64,000 bases of DNA from the NCBI RefSeq assembly GCF_050948215.1, contig NC_135151.1, positions 7,914,220-7,978,219 on the forward strand, given 5' to 3'. The position numbers were made by a program, and so were the translations under genes. The notes beneath the pieces are model-generated. The model saw only the letters and a list, made by a program, of their open reading frames with translations. It was not told the origin of the DNA and made no database searches. This document shows, one piece after another, positions 49,465 to 63,400 of the stretch (position 1 is its first letter; each line of letters opens with the position of its first letter). Source of the DNA: Halictus rubicundus. Its lineage: Eukaryota > Arthropoda > Insecta > Hymenoptera > Halictidae.

Positions 49465-49740
49465 CGGTTGTCCCTCCTACAGAAAGGTTTACTTCGATTT
49501 TGCTCGATATTTGCTGTTAGAGCAAGGTTAGGTCCGCTCTTAGTGCGACCGACCTGCCCTCTATAAGGAGACCAAGGTTGGGTCTCAATTTGCTTTCCAT
49601 TTGGCATGGAATTCCGCCAGCAAACTTTGCAGCTCTGCACTCAAATGCCGCGCCGAATTCAGAAATAGATGGGTCAGGATTTGTAGACAAATTTTGATGG
49701 CAAATTCAAAGCAAATCAAGAACAAATTGTTTACTGGGTA
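49465..49740 (-). repeat. Dispersed repeat B, copy 4 (inverted)
   Basis: The reverse complement of copy 3 includes 'taggtccgctcttagtgcga' and 'catggaattccgccagcaaa'. It shares the 'tactcttagagcaa'-type flank with its partner. No coding content is seen. Confidence 0.65.
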
Positions 49741-49744
49741 TGTT

Positions 49745-50370
49745 TAATTAAACTGTATTACTTACTCGAGATAATTTGATGGTTTACAAATAAAATTTCC
49801 GTCGCTATTGAAAAATTGATTAAATAACCCTCAATTGTTAGTCTTTAACTTTTAAAGCACTATCATAAAAAAATCATAACCGCCCACTTGTTACGTCCTG
49901 CTCGATTGAATAAAAGATTGATAGAAAAAGAGACAGTAATTACACTGAATAATAATAATGATAGAAAGTAATGGGCTCTAAGCAGAGGACTTTCTATCTA
50001 GACAGTTACTAATATGGGCTAAGAGAGGAAACGTCTCTTTATCCTCTCCCGGAGAGTTTATAAAGGACCTGTGTGGATCCTATAAAATTCCTGAGGAGCC
50101 TGTATGACCTCCTTGCGTGATATCAAAGAGATTGCGTGTATATAGTAAAAAATATAGAATTCCATGTAAAAATTTCAATGTGACCTTCACAAAACATTTC
50201 GAGATCATGTAAAGTTAAGTACTTTGGTGCTGTACAATATACATTTCAAAATTTTTGTTATATTTGTAATACTTGAGAGAATAATCGCATATATGTATAC
50301 ATTTAAACTGCATGTTTTCAACTGGTTAATGAGTATGAATAAGGTTTCAAAGAATGAAATATGTAATAGT
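49745..50370. other. Intergenic, nothing recognised
   Basis: AT-rich sequence between the B repeats and the 3' end of SART3. It includes the likely SART3 3' untranslated region on the minus strand. Nothing else is seen. Confidence 0.4.
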
Positions 50371-50373
50371 ATA

Positions 50374-53300
50374 TTACTTTTTATTTAGTAACATGTTTCT
50401 AAAGTCTTGATTATTCAATTTTTGCGGGACGTCATTTGTGGTTTTTTTTGCACTACCATTAGTAGCGGCAGCTTTAACAGTACGTGGCACCATAGACAAC
50501 AATGTTTTAGGCATGCCAAATGTAGTTCTGCTTACTATGGTACTACCTAGAGATTTAACAGCAGGTATCTCAGTTGCTGGAGCCTTCTTTCGTACAGGGG
50601 GTTGGCTTATAGCCACGCTAATAGCTTTTTCGCCGATTTTCATGCCATCGGTAGCCAAGAGAGCTTTTGCGGCACTAGCTTCGTCTTCATATTCAATATA
50701 AGCCAGACCTTTCGAATGCCCATTACGATACGTAACTACGCGAACTTCTTTTAATGTTCCATGAATTTTGAAGACTTCATCCAGTTCTTCTTTTGTCATT
50801 GTCAGTGGTAGACCTATTTGATTAAAAAAATGTATTCGAGAAAAACATTGCAATATAATTTAAGCTGTTAAAATTGTGCAATTTAAACAAAATATACCTT
50901 TAACAAATAATTTATTCTTCTCGAGAGAAGAGCTGTATTTAAATACTGACGACCTTGTTGTTTTGTTAGGATCACATCTTGAGACAAACATTGGTCGTCC
51001 TCTTATAGGAGTTCTATCTAATTTCAATGCTTGTTCAACCGCGTCCTTTAAAAATATAATTTTATAGTAGTAGTAATAATAATAATAATAATAATAATAC
51101 TAATGACAAATATAAAGGACCTTGTGTAGGAGTTACAGATCATACCGTACTACTTAGTTGTACATAGCAATATCCTTTGCTACGTGCTTTGTAATCTCGT
51201 ATCATTTTAAATGCTGTAATCGGTCCAGCCGGTTCCAAGGCATCTCTGACTTCTTGCTCAGTTGCAGTATAGTCTAAATTACTTACAAAAACAGTTATTT
51301 TATCATCAACCTCTTCAGTGTTGTCAACGTCCATTTCATTATTATCTTCTGGTACTTTGAAACCAGGTGGTGGAGCAATCTTTGGTTTTTCTTCCTCCGT
51401 TGTATTACTAGTGAACTTCTTGTCCAGGATCGAATGACTTTGATTTGCTTTCGATTTCATTTGCATTTCAATTTTTGTAATTTTTGTTGGGGAGGATCCT
51501 AAATTCTTCCACCTACCAGTGTCTTCTGTTTTTCTCTTATGAGCTTTCTTAATATGTGATGGTGACAGATCGTGATTAACGGTTTGCTGTGCTTTCTGCC
51601 TTTCTTCAGTTACCTTTTCTAGCTTTTCTTGTGTCCGGGATTCACAATGCTCCATTTGTTCCAGTGTGCCTTCGTCTCTTTCAAAATCTATCCACGAGTT
51701 TGCAATACTTTCTGGCCAATCTTTTACAGAATTCAGGGCTTTCTGGTACAGCTTTCTTAAATGTTTAGTGTCCCCATAACACCTATAGATCAACAAAATT
51801 ATGAAATTAAGAAATGTTATTTGACCTTTATATTGACCTAAAATAATATAAAGAGCTACCTCTCTAATGAAATATATTCCATCCAGTAAGATGCAGTACC
51901 AGAATGTCCTTGTGATAAGATATCAGCCCATAGTGACCTAGCTTTTTCCATGTTATTAGCGAGTATAGCTTCGGTTCTTGCCCAATATTGTAATATTACA
52001 CAATTGGGATCTCCCTCTAAACCAAAAGATTTTGCTAAATGTTCACAAGCTCTGTTAAACGTATTATGTAACACTTCCAATTGTTTTTGTTCGTCAGAAG
52101 ATTGATCGACTTTTCGTTTTAAGTATTCCAGATACGTCATCCATAAATTTCGATAATCGTCCGGGGTGGAAAATCCAGCCATTAAAGCATTTTCTAATAT
52201 CGTTTGAACTTCTAATATCGGTTTGTCCCATTTCTCGTACGATCTTATCCATTTCTGCCAAATCTTTGCACACCATGGAACATTTCTTGAAGCCCTTTGA
52301 TATACCTGATCTAAGATAGATTCAATTTTGATGTTATTTTCCAAATATGTGAGATAATCAAACCAAACTGACATTTCTAAACTCATATCGGTAACTGTTC
52401 TTTCATATAAAACAGTTATCCGTCCTGGGTCTCCATTTTGCTTTTCATAGAGTAAATATGCTTTGTATGCATCTAAAAGTTCACTTTCAGCTTGCGAAGA
52501 GACAATCTTTTCTTCGTAAGGTAAACGAGCATTAAGTTTTTCTAAAGCTCTTTCATATCCTCCAACTACTATTTTGTCGTCAAAAGTTGCTTCCGCACCA
52601 TCTCCATTACGCCAAGTTTCATATTCTTCATAAGTATTTTCCATGTCTAACAGAGGACAAGCCAATTGTCTTTTGAATAAATTCCCAATACGTTCTAACT
52701 GCTCCTTTTTCTCTGCTTGATTTGAGGAATCAATCTAATAAAATATGCAAAACCTAAGTATATTGTACGCTTTTGTTGGTACATAAAAAATACTTTAGCT
52801 TTTGTGCCTACCAATGCATACAAAACAGCTTCAAATTCTCTAAATGCCTCCCATATTATGGCACCCTTAATAGTGTGCAATCCAACAGCAGTTAATGCTC
52901 GTTCAAATAATTGACGAACATTTTTTGCCGCATCCTTATCAGTTCCCATATTACCGATACTGAACTGCAAATATTCTAGCCACACTTCCACAGCTGTAAA
53001 AATAGATTAACTTTTGATATGATATAATTTAAACAATACAAGACAATGTGACAAAACCCACTAAAGCAGAGATGTTCTGCTTTTTTGTAGGTGGAACTTA
53101 CAAAGGTAATCTTTGACAGCTCTTTCGCATAATTTTATTACTTCCGCTTTTTGTTCTGAAGTTGTAGCTAGTTTGATTTCATCGCGCATCCAGGACAACC
53201 AGAGATCAGGACTCAAGGGATACTTAGAGCTCATATTTTCTCTGGCAACACGCAATCGTTCTAATTCACCCATTTTTTGTAATTTATTAATAAGTGCTAC

Positions 53301-53531
53301 ATGACTCGCATATTCATACGGATTTTGAGCAAGAGAAGCTTCCAAAACTTTCACTTCTGCCTCATCGGCATCTTCATCATCGTCTTCTTCATTCTGATCA
53401 TCAGCAGAATCATTATTTTCGTTCTCATCAGCTTCATTCTCAATCATTTCTGAATCATCCTCTTTGTCAACCAAATCATCACACGATATATTATCGTTAT
53501 TTTCTTCACTTCCTACGTCCATTTCTTCCAT
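50374..53531 (-). CDS. SART3: SART3 / Prp24-like U4/U6 recycling factor, 903 aa
   Basis: Six minus-strand exons join in frame: 53531-53102, 52993-52812, 52734-51860, 51782-51146, 51045-50898 and 50813-50374. They total 2712 bp, or 903 residues plus stop (vertebrate SART3 is about 960). The chosen ATG gives MEEMDVGSEENND. An acidic stretch (about 5-60) is followed by half-a-TPR repeats over roughly residues 65-530 (DLWLSWMRDE, VWLEYLQF, AKIWQKWIRSYE). A basic coiled linker comes next, then RRM1 (about 655-735; VFVSNLDY, GYCYVQL) and RRM2 (about 751-832; KLFVKGLP, GLAYIEYED). The C-terminus NQDFRNMLLNKK is the conserved LSm-binding tail. SART3 reassembles U4/U6 snRNPs after splicing and acts in the nucleus and Cajal bodies. 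The gene looks complete and intact; introns are 60-110 bp, and intron 4 has an (ATA) run near 51065-51095. Confidence 0.93.
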
Positions 53532-53920
53532 TGTAGATGAAATAAGTTTTACTCTTAACAACAAAGTTTTCTACAGAACAGAACACTGCACGTCAACAAT
53601 CTTGAACTTTTGAAGGTTATGTTTAGATGTTTTTCTTTATACGACAACTGACTTTATCAGACATGCGTATTACCATTGGCGCGCTCTGTTCAAATTCGAA
53701 ATATTGCAAGGTTCCAGACAAATATCGCATTGCAAAAATTGTGCTTTATGAGACTTGTATTATCTTTATACAGAATATGGACTTCAAATATCAAGTTAAG
53801 ATAAAAATATAAATTTCTTATTATACATTTTTATATTTAAAAGAAATATTCTAAAAAAAACTTTAGTACTATAATACATGTTAAGAATAGATCATGAACG
53901 TTAATGTTAATATATATACG

Positions 53921-53951
<31 letters not shown>

Positions 53952-53956
<5 letters not shown>

Positions 53957-54011
53957 TAATTTTTCTACCAATCTATATATATATATATAGATTGGTAGAA
54001 AAATTAAAAAT
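53952..54011. repeat. Perfect 60-bp AT-rich palindrome beside a TA run
   Basis: 'atttttaatttttctaccaa' and its exact mirror 'ttggtagaaaaattaaaaat' surround a short (TA) centre. A longer (TA) run lies just to the left (about 53920-53950). Such palindromes can be tips of foldback elements or result from template switching. Confidence 0.7.
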
Positions 54012-54014
54012 ATT

Positions 54015-57000
54015 TGATCTTACTTAGAATTATTTTTTTTATTTGTCGTAATAATAACCAGTGTATATTTTAAAAAATAAATTGACTGTGTATCCTCATC
54101 TTCGCGATATCTGAAATGATAAATTGAATCCAATATAGAAAAGTTTTCAAAAGAAAATTGGTTTACGCTTCCTCGATTTGTAATAGGCTGATAAGTGTCT
54201 GTGTTATAAAGTACTAAAATTTAATTACAGTAATTACGACCTATTATTAAATTGATGCTCATGCATATGCTTATGCAAACGTAAAAGGATTGAGAAGTGT
54301 ATATTTCTGAACAAAAGTATGAAAATTACTTATTACTGGTGACGATGGGTACATGTTAGTTTCATGTTAATTATAAACTAATATATTAGAACAAAATAAA
54401 CGTGAAATGGAGGAATATAAATTATTTGTAACTCTATCGAATAGTATAAAAAATACAAAATAACTTGCAGTAAGAAATAGTCCCTTCTCATTGGAAAATT
54501 TATTTACAACTTTTATAACAACCAATTTTATGTAATATTCATTTTACTGAAACATTGAACGCGCAGGAAATTATTTGAAGCGATAAAATGGACGAGACTT
54601 CTACACTATGTCCCTAAAAGGAAGTAGATTATGTTTCGCATCATTTATTAAAAAAACTATGAAACGAAAATATGACATCATTTTATTAACTAAGTTTGTT
54701 ACTGTGTATATTTTTCTTTATAATTTTGTTAAAACATGCTTCGTACAGATAGCGTTGTATAAATATTTAAAAATAAAGATGTAAAATATACGTATAACCT
54801 AAAACATTTTCATTTTTTTAATCAGGTTTTAGAAAAATACAAAAGTATAGTACACCAATACGTCTCGATTTTCGTTGACGAAGGTAGATAGTTGTAAGTA
54901 CTCGAAGTATTTTCTATTCGAAGCCTCCTAGCCTCCTCTGATTTTGTAAGCAGGTTTCGAAGAATAAGAGTCTAAATGAGGTCATATGAGTACATTTTCG
55001 TTGAGCAGCCCTTACTTATTGATTGATAATATCTTCATGAGACTATATAAACGTAATGCTAAACAATTTAAATTTCCAATAGAAGATAATTCATCAATCA
55101 GTCAGCTGCCAGCAAGAAATACAGGCACAATTCATTAACACGCTATAAAAGAAGTGAGAAGCAAGAAATGTAAACAATTTGAAATCGTTTTACATGTATC
55201 TGATATCAATTTCGTCCAGAATTCTTGAAAGAGTCTGTACTTTTACTGTTTACGATTAGAATTCGAAACAACAATTCGCCATTGGAGCATCCAAACAATC
55301 CGTTGGCCCTCAATGTGATACATATTGTGCGATGTAAATTCTTCCCGATCGATCCGCGTTTAAATGGATCGTATCAATGATGAATAACATAGTGCGGACA
55401 TTCGTTTCAAATATTTGACGATGTTATTCCTAGATACCGAGGAAAAGGTTCGTGAGAAAGGAAAACGCAAATTTGTCAAGTGTTCCAGAAGCTGCTTGAA
55501 CCGCTGCAGGATACCCTTAAAATATGCTCAGAAATATGATGTACGTGCCCGGGTGAGGATGAAACGCGTCCTTATGCAGTGAATGTGGAGTTACAACGAC
55601 TGTGGTTAATGATATGTACTTTGCTCTTGTCCGCATATTCTGTTCGACAAATGCTCATCATCCGTGAAATAAAGCCTTCGACTCGGTGTAAATATTTTTT
55701 TTAGCAGTGCTACGAGGAGGATTGGTAGAAATGGCGTGTTAAGTACTCTTGAATATATTATTTTGCCTGCTGCACCTCTCGCAAGTATACTTGCAGCTAT
55801 AGCTGCACATATTTACTCGTAATAAAATCTTATGAAAATAGGATATACTACGTATACGTACAATAACACATAAGTACACATGTCTAAGTGTTTGCATTTT
55901 AATGGTTGCCCCACTACATTTCTATTTGACAAAATTTTGTAGAGTGTGAAATAGTAACTTTTATTGTTTGCAAAGATAATCCGTTATTTAAAGTGCGTTG
56001 CGTCTATTTGATGACTTCAAGAGAGTTCAATTTTCATATTTACACAAATTTTAGCAACGTTAATGTTTAACATTGTGTGTATCTTCAATTTGTATTAATA
56101 CGTTAATTGAAAAGAAAAGACGAGATCAGATTTATAAAATTCCAAATAAAATTGAAAAATAATTTTCATGCAAATATTGTACAGTGAATTATCTGTAAAT
56201 AATTTAATAGTAAATATAGTGTACGATCAAATACGGTGGGAATCGAATGTATTTGTTTTAAACCGGACAAAACATGGAATTTTAGGATTGCGAGCAGACT
56301 GCTATTTCTCCTCGTTTCCTTGTTCAACGGTTGCGATTTAATTTTATTGTACGCGTGACATCAGGGATTCCCGGTACACGCGTTCGGTTATACTGAAAGC
56401 AAGAAAACTTCAGTTGATGCAACACCCCATTTCGTCTGGGGAAATACCATTTGTTGAATGTTGTATCAGAGACGATTATATCGCTATTTAAGAGCTTGAT
56501 GACCTATCCGAAAAACTAATGAATCGATTATGAAACTGACACATATCTAGAAAACGATTAAATAGAAAAGTATCTATCAGACTTCACTCAAAATTTTATC
56601 CTGTTTTACATCATAGAATGTAGTAAGTACACATTGGTGTCCCGGAAATCAAGTATCACATACTATTCATGCGCTACTGTGAATAATTCATATTTTCAAT
56701 GTACTATTGAAATTCTATGTAGTCCAGTAATGTCATTTACTACTTTTACATTATTTATTTTACATTTGTCGACGCTATATAAGATTCGCGTACATTACAT
56801 TAATAAAAGCGTATTAAATGTTATACTAAAAAATGTATTAACTATGTTTGCAATTCGTTGTAATTTTTTAAATGTTTATCTACTAAAAAGTTTAACGCCA
56901 ATTCAACTCAAAAACACACGGTTCTATTATACAGTAAAATTGTACAATTCTCATTAATTAATATTTATTGACTCGTAATCTTTCTTTTTACTAGAAAATA

Positions 57001-59000
57001 TTATCGTTTCTAAACTAAACTACCCATTAACTACCCATTTTATTCTATTTATTAATTTTGGTATTGTTATTAATTTTATTACGATGGAAGAGCAACTGTG
57101 GTTTTTTGTTTGGGGACAGTGACTTTACCAAAACATAAATTAACTAAAATGTATAATAACTTTTCGAACATGTATTGCATATCTAGAATGAAGTGCGTAC
57201 TTAGAATTATGTAAGGAAACATAAAACTATAAATTCACAGAATTCGTCGGAATTCTATTGCATATAATCGATAGCCAACAATCGCAATTATATCTGCATT
57301 GTGTTGGCTATCTTATGCGAAATTATTCATTTATTAACAGATTACTTCGACTTTGCAATCGTACGCGAATAACATAATGTTGTAATAGCAAATACCGGAA
57401 TTCTGTGATTGTGTCATGTTTTTCAATTGCGAAATTCAATGTTTATTTAATTATTAGGTGTTCATTTAAGAATTTTGACCGATGTTTTACTCGTATGTAT
57501 ACTTTGTACACTATTTATTGTATTAATCTATTGATCGCTCTAATTAGTTCATATTCGTTGTCAATCAATATTATGATAATTGCAAAAAGAGCATTCGATG
57601 AAGCAAAATAAATGTTCAAAATTCAGAAATAATTTTAAAGTTTACTTAGCAACATACATGGTGTTTCGTTTATTTTATGCGTAATATTTTCGTTACTTTT
57701 GTAAACTCAAAAAAGAAACATATGACGAAGAAGTAGTTTGACTTGGAACGACGAAAATTTTTTTTGTCGTTTCTTTTTTCGAGTGTACGAGATCAACGAA
57801 CGTACGATTTTGCAACGATAATACATAATATTTTTGTCATCTTATCATCAGCTAATAAAAATTGTGATAACTAGAAAGGGTCTAAGAAATTGAAAGTTTT
57901 CTTATTTTTGCCTAAAATTTGAGAGAAGAAGACGCGTACATGTCAATACAATACATGAATGACATTTATTCGCCATTCGAAACCATACAACTTTTTCCTC
58001 ATAGATATTATCGTGTCTGCAAGAGCGCGACGAAGATATCAATGTATATATTTATGAGTTAAAACTAGTTTTATGAAATGACTCATTTGACAATTTAGTC
58101 TTCTCTATAGAAACGCAAAATAATTGTTTCTTCTTTATGACGAAGTGCGGTTACTCAAACGACGTATTAGTTAGATCAGTATACAGTATACATATATGTA
58201 TGTAAATATCGTCAGAATGCAGAATTATTTTTAAGAATTCAGTTGCTTAATTCAGTTGCAAAATTATTATCATTAGCAGAATTCCCAACAGTTAATAGCA
58301 TCATCGGGACAATAATTACAATACTGGAATAAAAGGAAAGTTTCCCAATCTTGCATGGGATGTAAGAATATTGTTACCGTGACATATACTATAGATACAA
58401 CATTTTAAATATTACTTCCCCTCACGTTTCTATATATTCGACGAAATATAGTTAGAATAAAATATAATTAAAAGAAAAAGTTTCAGTTCAAGAAACTGTC
58501 TTTCTTTCTTTGCAAGATTAAATTTATTATAATGAAAGTGTTAATAAAATTTAACACGGACTTTATTTATCTTTCTAACTTCCGTTTTTCTAAATTAGTT
58601 TTTAATTCTAGTATAATCTATAAAAATAATTTTAAAAATTGTTGAGTTGCGTCACTTTTCTTATGAATGAACGATATCTGCTGAGTGTGAAGTAAATCAA
58701 AAGACAACTATACGAAAGTGTAGTAAACTATACAGTACATTGTATAATGATATTAGTAGATATAATAAAATATATGGATCTACAACACAGTTCAACGTAA
58801 CTGCAATAAAAGTGGCTTAAGATTTGTGCACAGTACTGTACATATTGTATTAATAATTTTGATCGGTCGACGTATAAGCCATTCAGCTACAAACAGTGAA
58901 AATAAAAAAAGAAAAGATCGGTATACATGGATAGTCGTTTAGTGTACGGCACAAAAGAAGTTTAAAAAAGATCCGCTGAAACCAAACGGGAAAAGGTCAA
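54015..59000. other. Intergenic, no gene seen
   Basis: AT-rich sequence. The frames at 56634-56957 and 57405-57611 are low-complexity in translation and have no domain. The inverted-repeat element at 57233-57411 is listed separately. Confidence 0.45.
57233..57411. mobile_element. Small inverted-repeat element with internal palindrome
   Basis: The ends 'tcacagaattcg' and 'cggaattctgtga' mirror each other. Inside, GATAGCCAACA and TGTTGGCTATC form an 11-bp inverted repeat (about 57271-57313). It is probably a small MITE. Target duplication is not clear. Confidence 0.4.
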
Positions 59001-59794
59001 CGAAAAGATCCACGAAAAGGATCGTTGAAAAATCGTGAGGAAGATGTTCGACTACTTCCTTTTTCTTCGTCCTGCAGTTCTGTGAACAGGAGACGGCTGT
59101 TTTCTCATACAGATGAGCTGGTCAAGTGGAAAGTGGTAGTGGCATCGTCGCTTCGCGGGAAAGACGTCAAACCGCTTCCTCTTCTTTATCTTGCTGGTTC
59201 TTCGTGCCTACGCTGATGGCGAATTCCCCATGCGAATCGAACGGCCAAGCGAAGTATGTAGTATCGTCGGGATACCCCACTACCGTGAAACTTGCAACGA
59301 GCCAAGGCAAGGACACATCGTGCACCATCACCGAGATTCTTAGGCAGCTTTTTTAACAAACCGGTCGACGGATAAGACGGTGCTTATCGAGGCAGCTATC
59401 GGTCCAGATGCTCGGGTTCGGCCCGGGCATATACAGTTAAGCGCAACACGAAAACGATATAATGCGATTCGATTCATCTCCGATCTGAGAATCATCTTCG
59501 ACCGAGCCTCTCTGCAGTGCATGTAAAGTTTTCGGCGAGACAACGTGTAAATAACATTGAGAGAACTTGGGATTCTAGGTCTCGATCGAACCTTCAATCT
59601 CGACGCAAAACATGCTCTTCCTTCGAAATAGTGTTTTGTCATTTCGCGTGGAAACAATTTAGTGTTTCTGGTGGCCGCTCCAGTGACTTTTGTGCTTCTG
59701 TGAAATTTTGTGGATGTTCGAGGCGAACGAAAAGATGAAACGAAACAAGGAATGAATGCCCAACGGCAAAGTTGACAAGATAGCGTGTGTCTAA

Positions 59795-60034
59795 GTTGCT
59801 CAAGGTTGGTAATTGAAGGACATAGAGCTTTGACCTTGAGAGAGAACAAGTTTTACTAGTTAAGTATAGCGTATATTTTGCCAAGGAAACGATGATCTTC
59901 GTGGAGTTTTCTTGGTTGCTCAAGGTTGATGATTGAAGGACATCGATCTTCAGAAAAAACAAGTTCAGCATACGAGTACTTCTGCTAAGGAAACGGTGGA
60001 ATTTGCGGCGGTTTCTCTGTACGCGATAATTATG
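59795..60034 (+). repeat. 120-bp tandem duplication upstream of protease gene
   Basis: 'gttgctcaaggttg.t.attgaaggacat' occurs at 59795 and again at 59915, and each is followed by 'gaacaagtt..a' or 'aaacaagtt' and '..aaggaaacg.tg'. The copies have diverged. They lie 380-620 bp upstream of the protease start and could be part of its promoter region. Overlapping minus-strand frames here have no recognisable domain. Confidence 0.55.
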
Positions 60035-60413
60035 CGTGAAATTGCGATGTTGAGTCTTTCAGAGAGGTTATCGCGCCAAAGTAAACATTCTGCATATTCG
60101 TGATTGCTGAGTTTTAATAAATGTTTTGAAGCTTTGGTGGGATATATCATGAATTTATCGATAGCGTAGTTTAACATCGTTCACGGCCATCGCGTTATGA
60201 AATCATCCGCAGTTGTAATCGAACGTGCAAATTATTTCATTTTGTCCACGCTTATGTCAGTTCCTGTAGTATCGATTTGCGAATAAATATTACGAGGCGT
60301 CTCGTCGCCCAGGCTCACTTATAAACTATTATTAAGTTGTCTCATTAATCGTTGGACAACACTTTTGAATATTTTAATTGAAGACTTGTTATCTCGTGCT
60401 ATAGAGCTCCAGA

Positions 60414-63400
60414 ATGTTTACGCTCGTTATCAAGACTGTGTTGCTGGTGAACTTCCTTCGGCTATTCATCGATGCGGCCGATCCAACAAACTGCATTCCC
60501 GATTACTTCCGATACATTCATAACGATGAGACGAATGAATTCAGTGGACGCATTGAGATACCAGTTCCACCAAAGGGAGTGGCCTTACAAATCAGTGTCA
60601 GTTTGACCATTGCTATTGCATTGCCCACGGTAATGGAATTTTCAAATGCCACTTTCGCAGCACAAATATTCATTTACTACAGTGCTGGGCACGGTTAGGG
60701 CCCCTCAAACGCTTGTTCTCCCACCAACCTCTCTTTGATGCAGTGCGCAGCTTCGTCGCGTTCGCTGGCGAAGCGCGTCCTTTCTCCATGGTAACGCCGC
60801 TTCTTGGAAGGGGAGAGCGGGCCCTATGGTGGGGACGGTTTTCCCTCAATTCAGGCAACCATGCCCGGCACTGATTTAGTAGCTACATGCATGCATTTTT
60901 AACCCTTAACTAGTATGCTACTATAAATTACGTAAGTACGTAGGTGGGATGCTCATAATACCCCACCCAAACAAATAATTGTTTGTGATACGTTTGAAAG
61001 CGGATCAACCGCACACCATATACAGACTTATTACACCTATACAAACAAATAAAAAAATATGATAATGATACATTTTGTGAAATCAAGTCTTTATTCATAA
61101 CGTTTCACGTAACTCATTCATTCCAACTTGTTAACTGTTAACTTCATTAATATCTTTTTTAACAAATAAATCATTTGACATAAACATCATCATTATCGGG
61201 CTCTTTTTTCACTGGAGTTTCAAAAGTTCTAATCACTACCACGTACCTGGAATGTTCGCAACACCCTTCTCCATCATTTCCCTTCTAAAAAAACACTATA
61301 ACCGGTAGAGTGGCTTTGAGTACAATGACATAACCCATAACCTCTAATTGAAAAATAGACAGTGACGTGCTGTTGTAGCCAACCGCATTTCAAAATTCCT
61401 TACAATTTTGATGTCGTGGAGTGTTATGAGCACCCCGCATACCTAGTTAAAAGTTAAGGGAGAACAACATTCATACAATCTTTGTAGAAATTTTAGTGAT
61501 AGGTGAAATTTCACACGTTCACACATTGGACAATATTAGAACATTTTTTTTTTAATGTAATACAATACATACATATTATATTTATAATTTAATATAATAC
61601 AATAATATAATACATACGCGTTTAATTACGTAGTAAGCCTCATACGAGACTCACAGTTTGTTCACGTCTTGGTAATCGGTAATAAAAGGTTGAAACACTT
61701 TTCTAATCTATTATATGCAACATTAATTATATTTATATCTATCATATGTAACATTAATTATATTAGTTTTAGAACAAGGAGTCTTAAAATTTTATTTAGA
61801 GAACGGGCGCATTTCGTGCTAAAGAAAGAATCAAACTTATTTCTCGAAAACTTGTTTTTCAAAAATTAACGGAGAGAATTGTAAAGACAGTTCCAAAAGT
61901 ATCGTTTGAGGAAAACAGCTTCGAAGATTATGTATCTCAGAGGTCGGCATGACCGAGCACATTTCGGCCGATTTTCGAGAGCTATATTGTGATTGTCATA
62001 GTTCTTGAGCCACCTCAGACGCGTGCTGTATGAACTGTGCGTGGCGCAATAGGGTGACACCCGTATCAATAGGTTTCCACATTACCGAGGAGGTACCATT
62101 GTCAATGCGAAGGATTCTTCGCTATCGTCCGCAATGCGATCACCAACGTCCAGCCTTCCATTTGATTATAAATTGGAAAATGTATTTGAATGGGTTAAAC
62201 TTCACCTTGGCAACCCAAAAATTTTGAACTTTTTACTATATAATCTTGTATATCTTGACGAGAAAATACCAAAAATCTACGTTTTAAGGCGAGGAATTCA
62301 CTGGTCCAAAAATTATGCGTTGAGCAATTTAACACGTTGAGCGCGAAGCTTGTGTCAATGGAGTTTCCGTTTACGCTGCAAGTAACTGTATGTTTGTGTC
62401 TAAACAGAAGTCATCTCTCCGAGTCGACCGACGCGTCGCCTAAATGAAAAGGGTAGTGTCGGTCCTCGTGAACCGACGCCGCCTAAACGGAAAGTTTAGT
62501 GTTGGTCCCCTGGGACCGACGTAGCGCTTGAAATGTTAGGCGTCATCGTGTTGGTGTGTGCTCAGCATTGCGCGTAGTTTGATGAGCGGAACCACTGGAT
62601 GACAGCACAAAAACATGGTGATGTCAATAAGGTACATTTGCAACGACCCAATCTCAATCAACGTGGATTATATATTTTCTTTGAGATCGCGTATATGATC
62701 TCAAAGAAAATATTTTAATTACTGTTCGATGACAGCTTGTCTCAGAAGAAAGTGTAATCGCCATGTTTAAACACGCATAACTTTCGAACCGTTGAATTCC
62801 TCGCATTAAAACTTCGATTTTTGTAAAAAGTTAACAATTTTTGGGTTGCCAAGGTGAAATTAACTCTTAGAATGTACAATGGGATTATGAATATGTTAAT
62901 AAATTTAAAATCAACCATATTTGTTATCGAATTTCAGAAATACGTGGGCCGATTGGAATTAGCGCAGCCGAGAGATCAATCGGTTAAAGCGGTCCAGCAG
63001 GGCGGGTCCCTGAAATACAATGTTCTTTTTCCTCTCGCTGAACCAGTACCAAGCTTAAATGAAATTTGGTTCAACGGCGTTCGAATTTGTCGCGGTCGCC
63101 GCGGTACGTATACCTTTTTAAAAAACAGAAGTCTCTTTTTGCGTTGCACATTGTTTCGCTCAATGGATAAAAATGAAAATTTCGAAATGTAACCCAGTCA
63201 GCCAAACCAGTTACGAGCAAATTTTGAGCAATGTTTGTAGTCATACTTGGCCACATGTATAGGGATAAGTTGTTCACGACTGTGTCCCTGTTCAGTATAA
63301 GTTGTTTAGAATCATGTCCCTGACAACATATTTCAAGGTCATCAAAATCAGAGACGAGTATCCTTTCGTAAAATCATCTTTGCTTATGTTATTTTTGTGA

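Noticed and set aside
59216..59356. Possible CUB-like exon (CESNGQAKYVVSSGYPTT)
   Set aside because: The frame has an upstream stop, no clear acceptor and no downstream partner exon. The resemblance to a CUB start is short and could be chance.
59340..59849. 169-codon minus-strand open frame
   Set aside because: No domain, no ATG with a supportive context, Arg/Ser-rich composition typical of a reverse-strand shadow, and it overlaps a tandem duplication.
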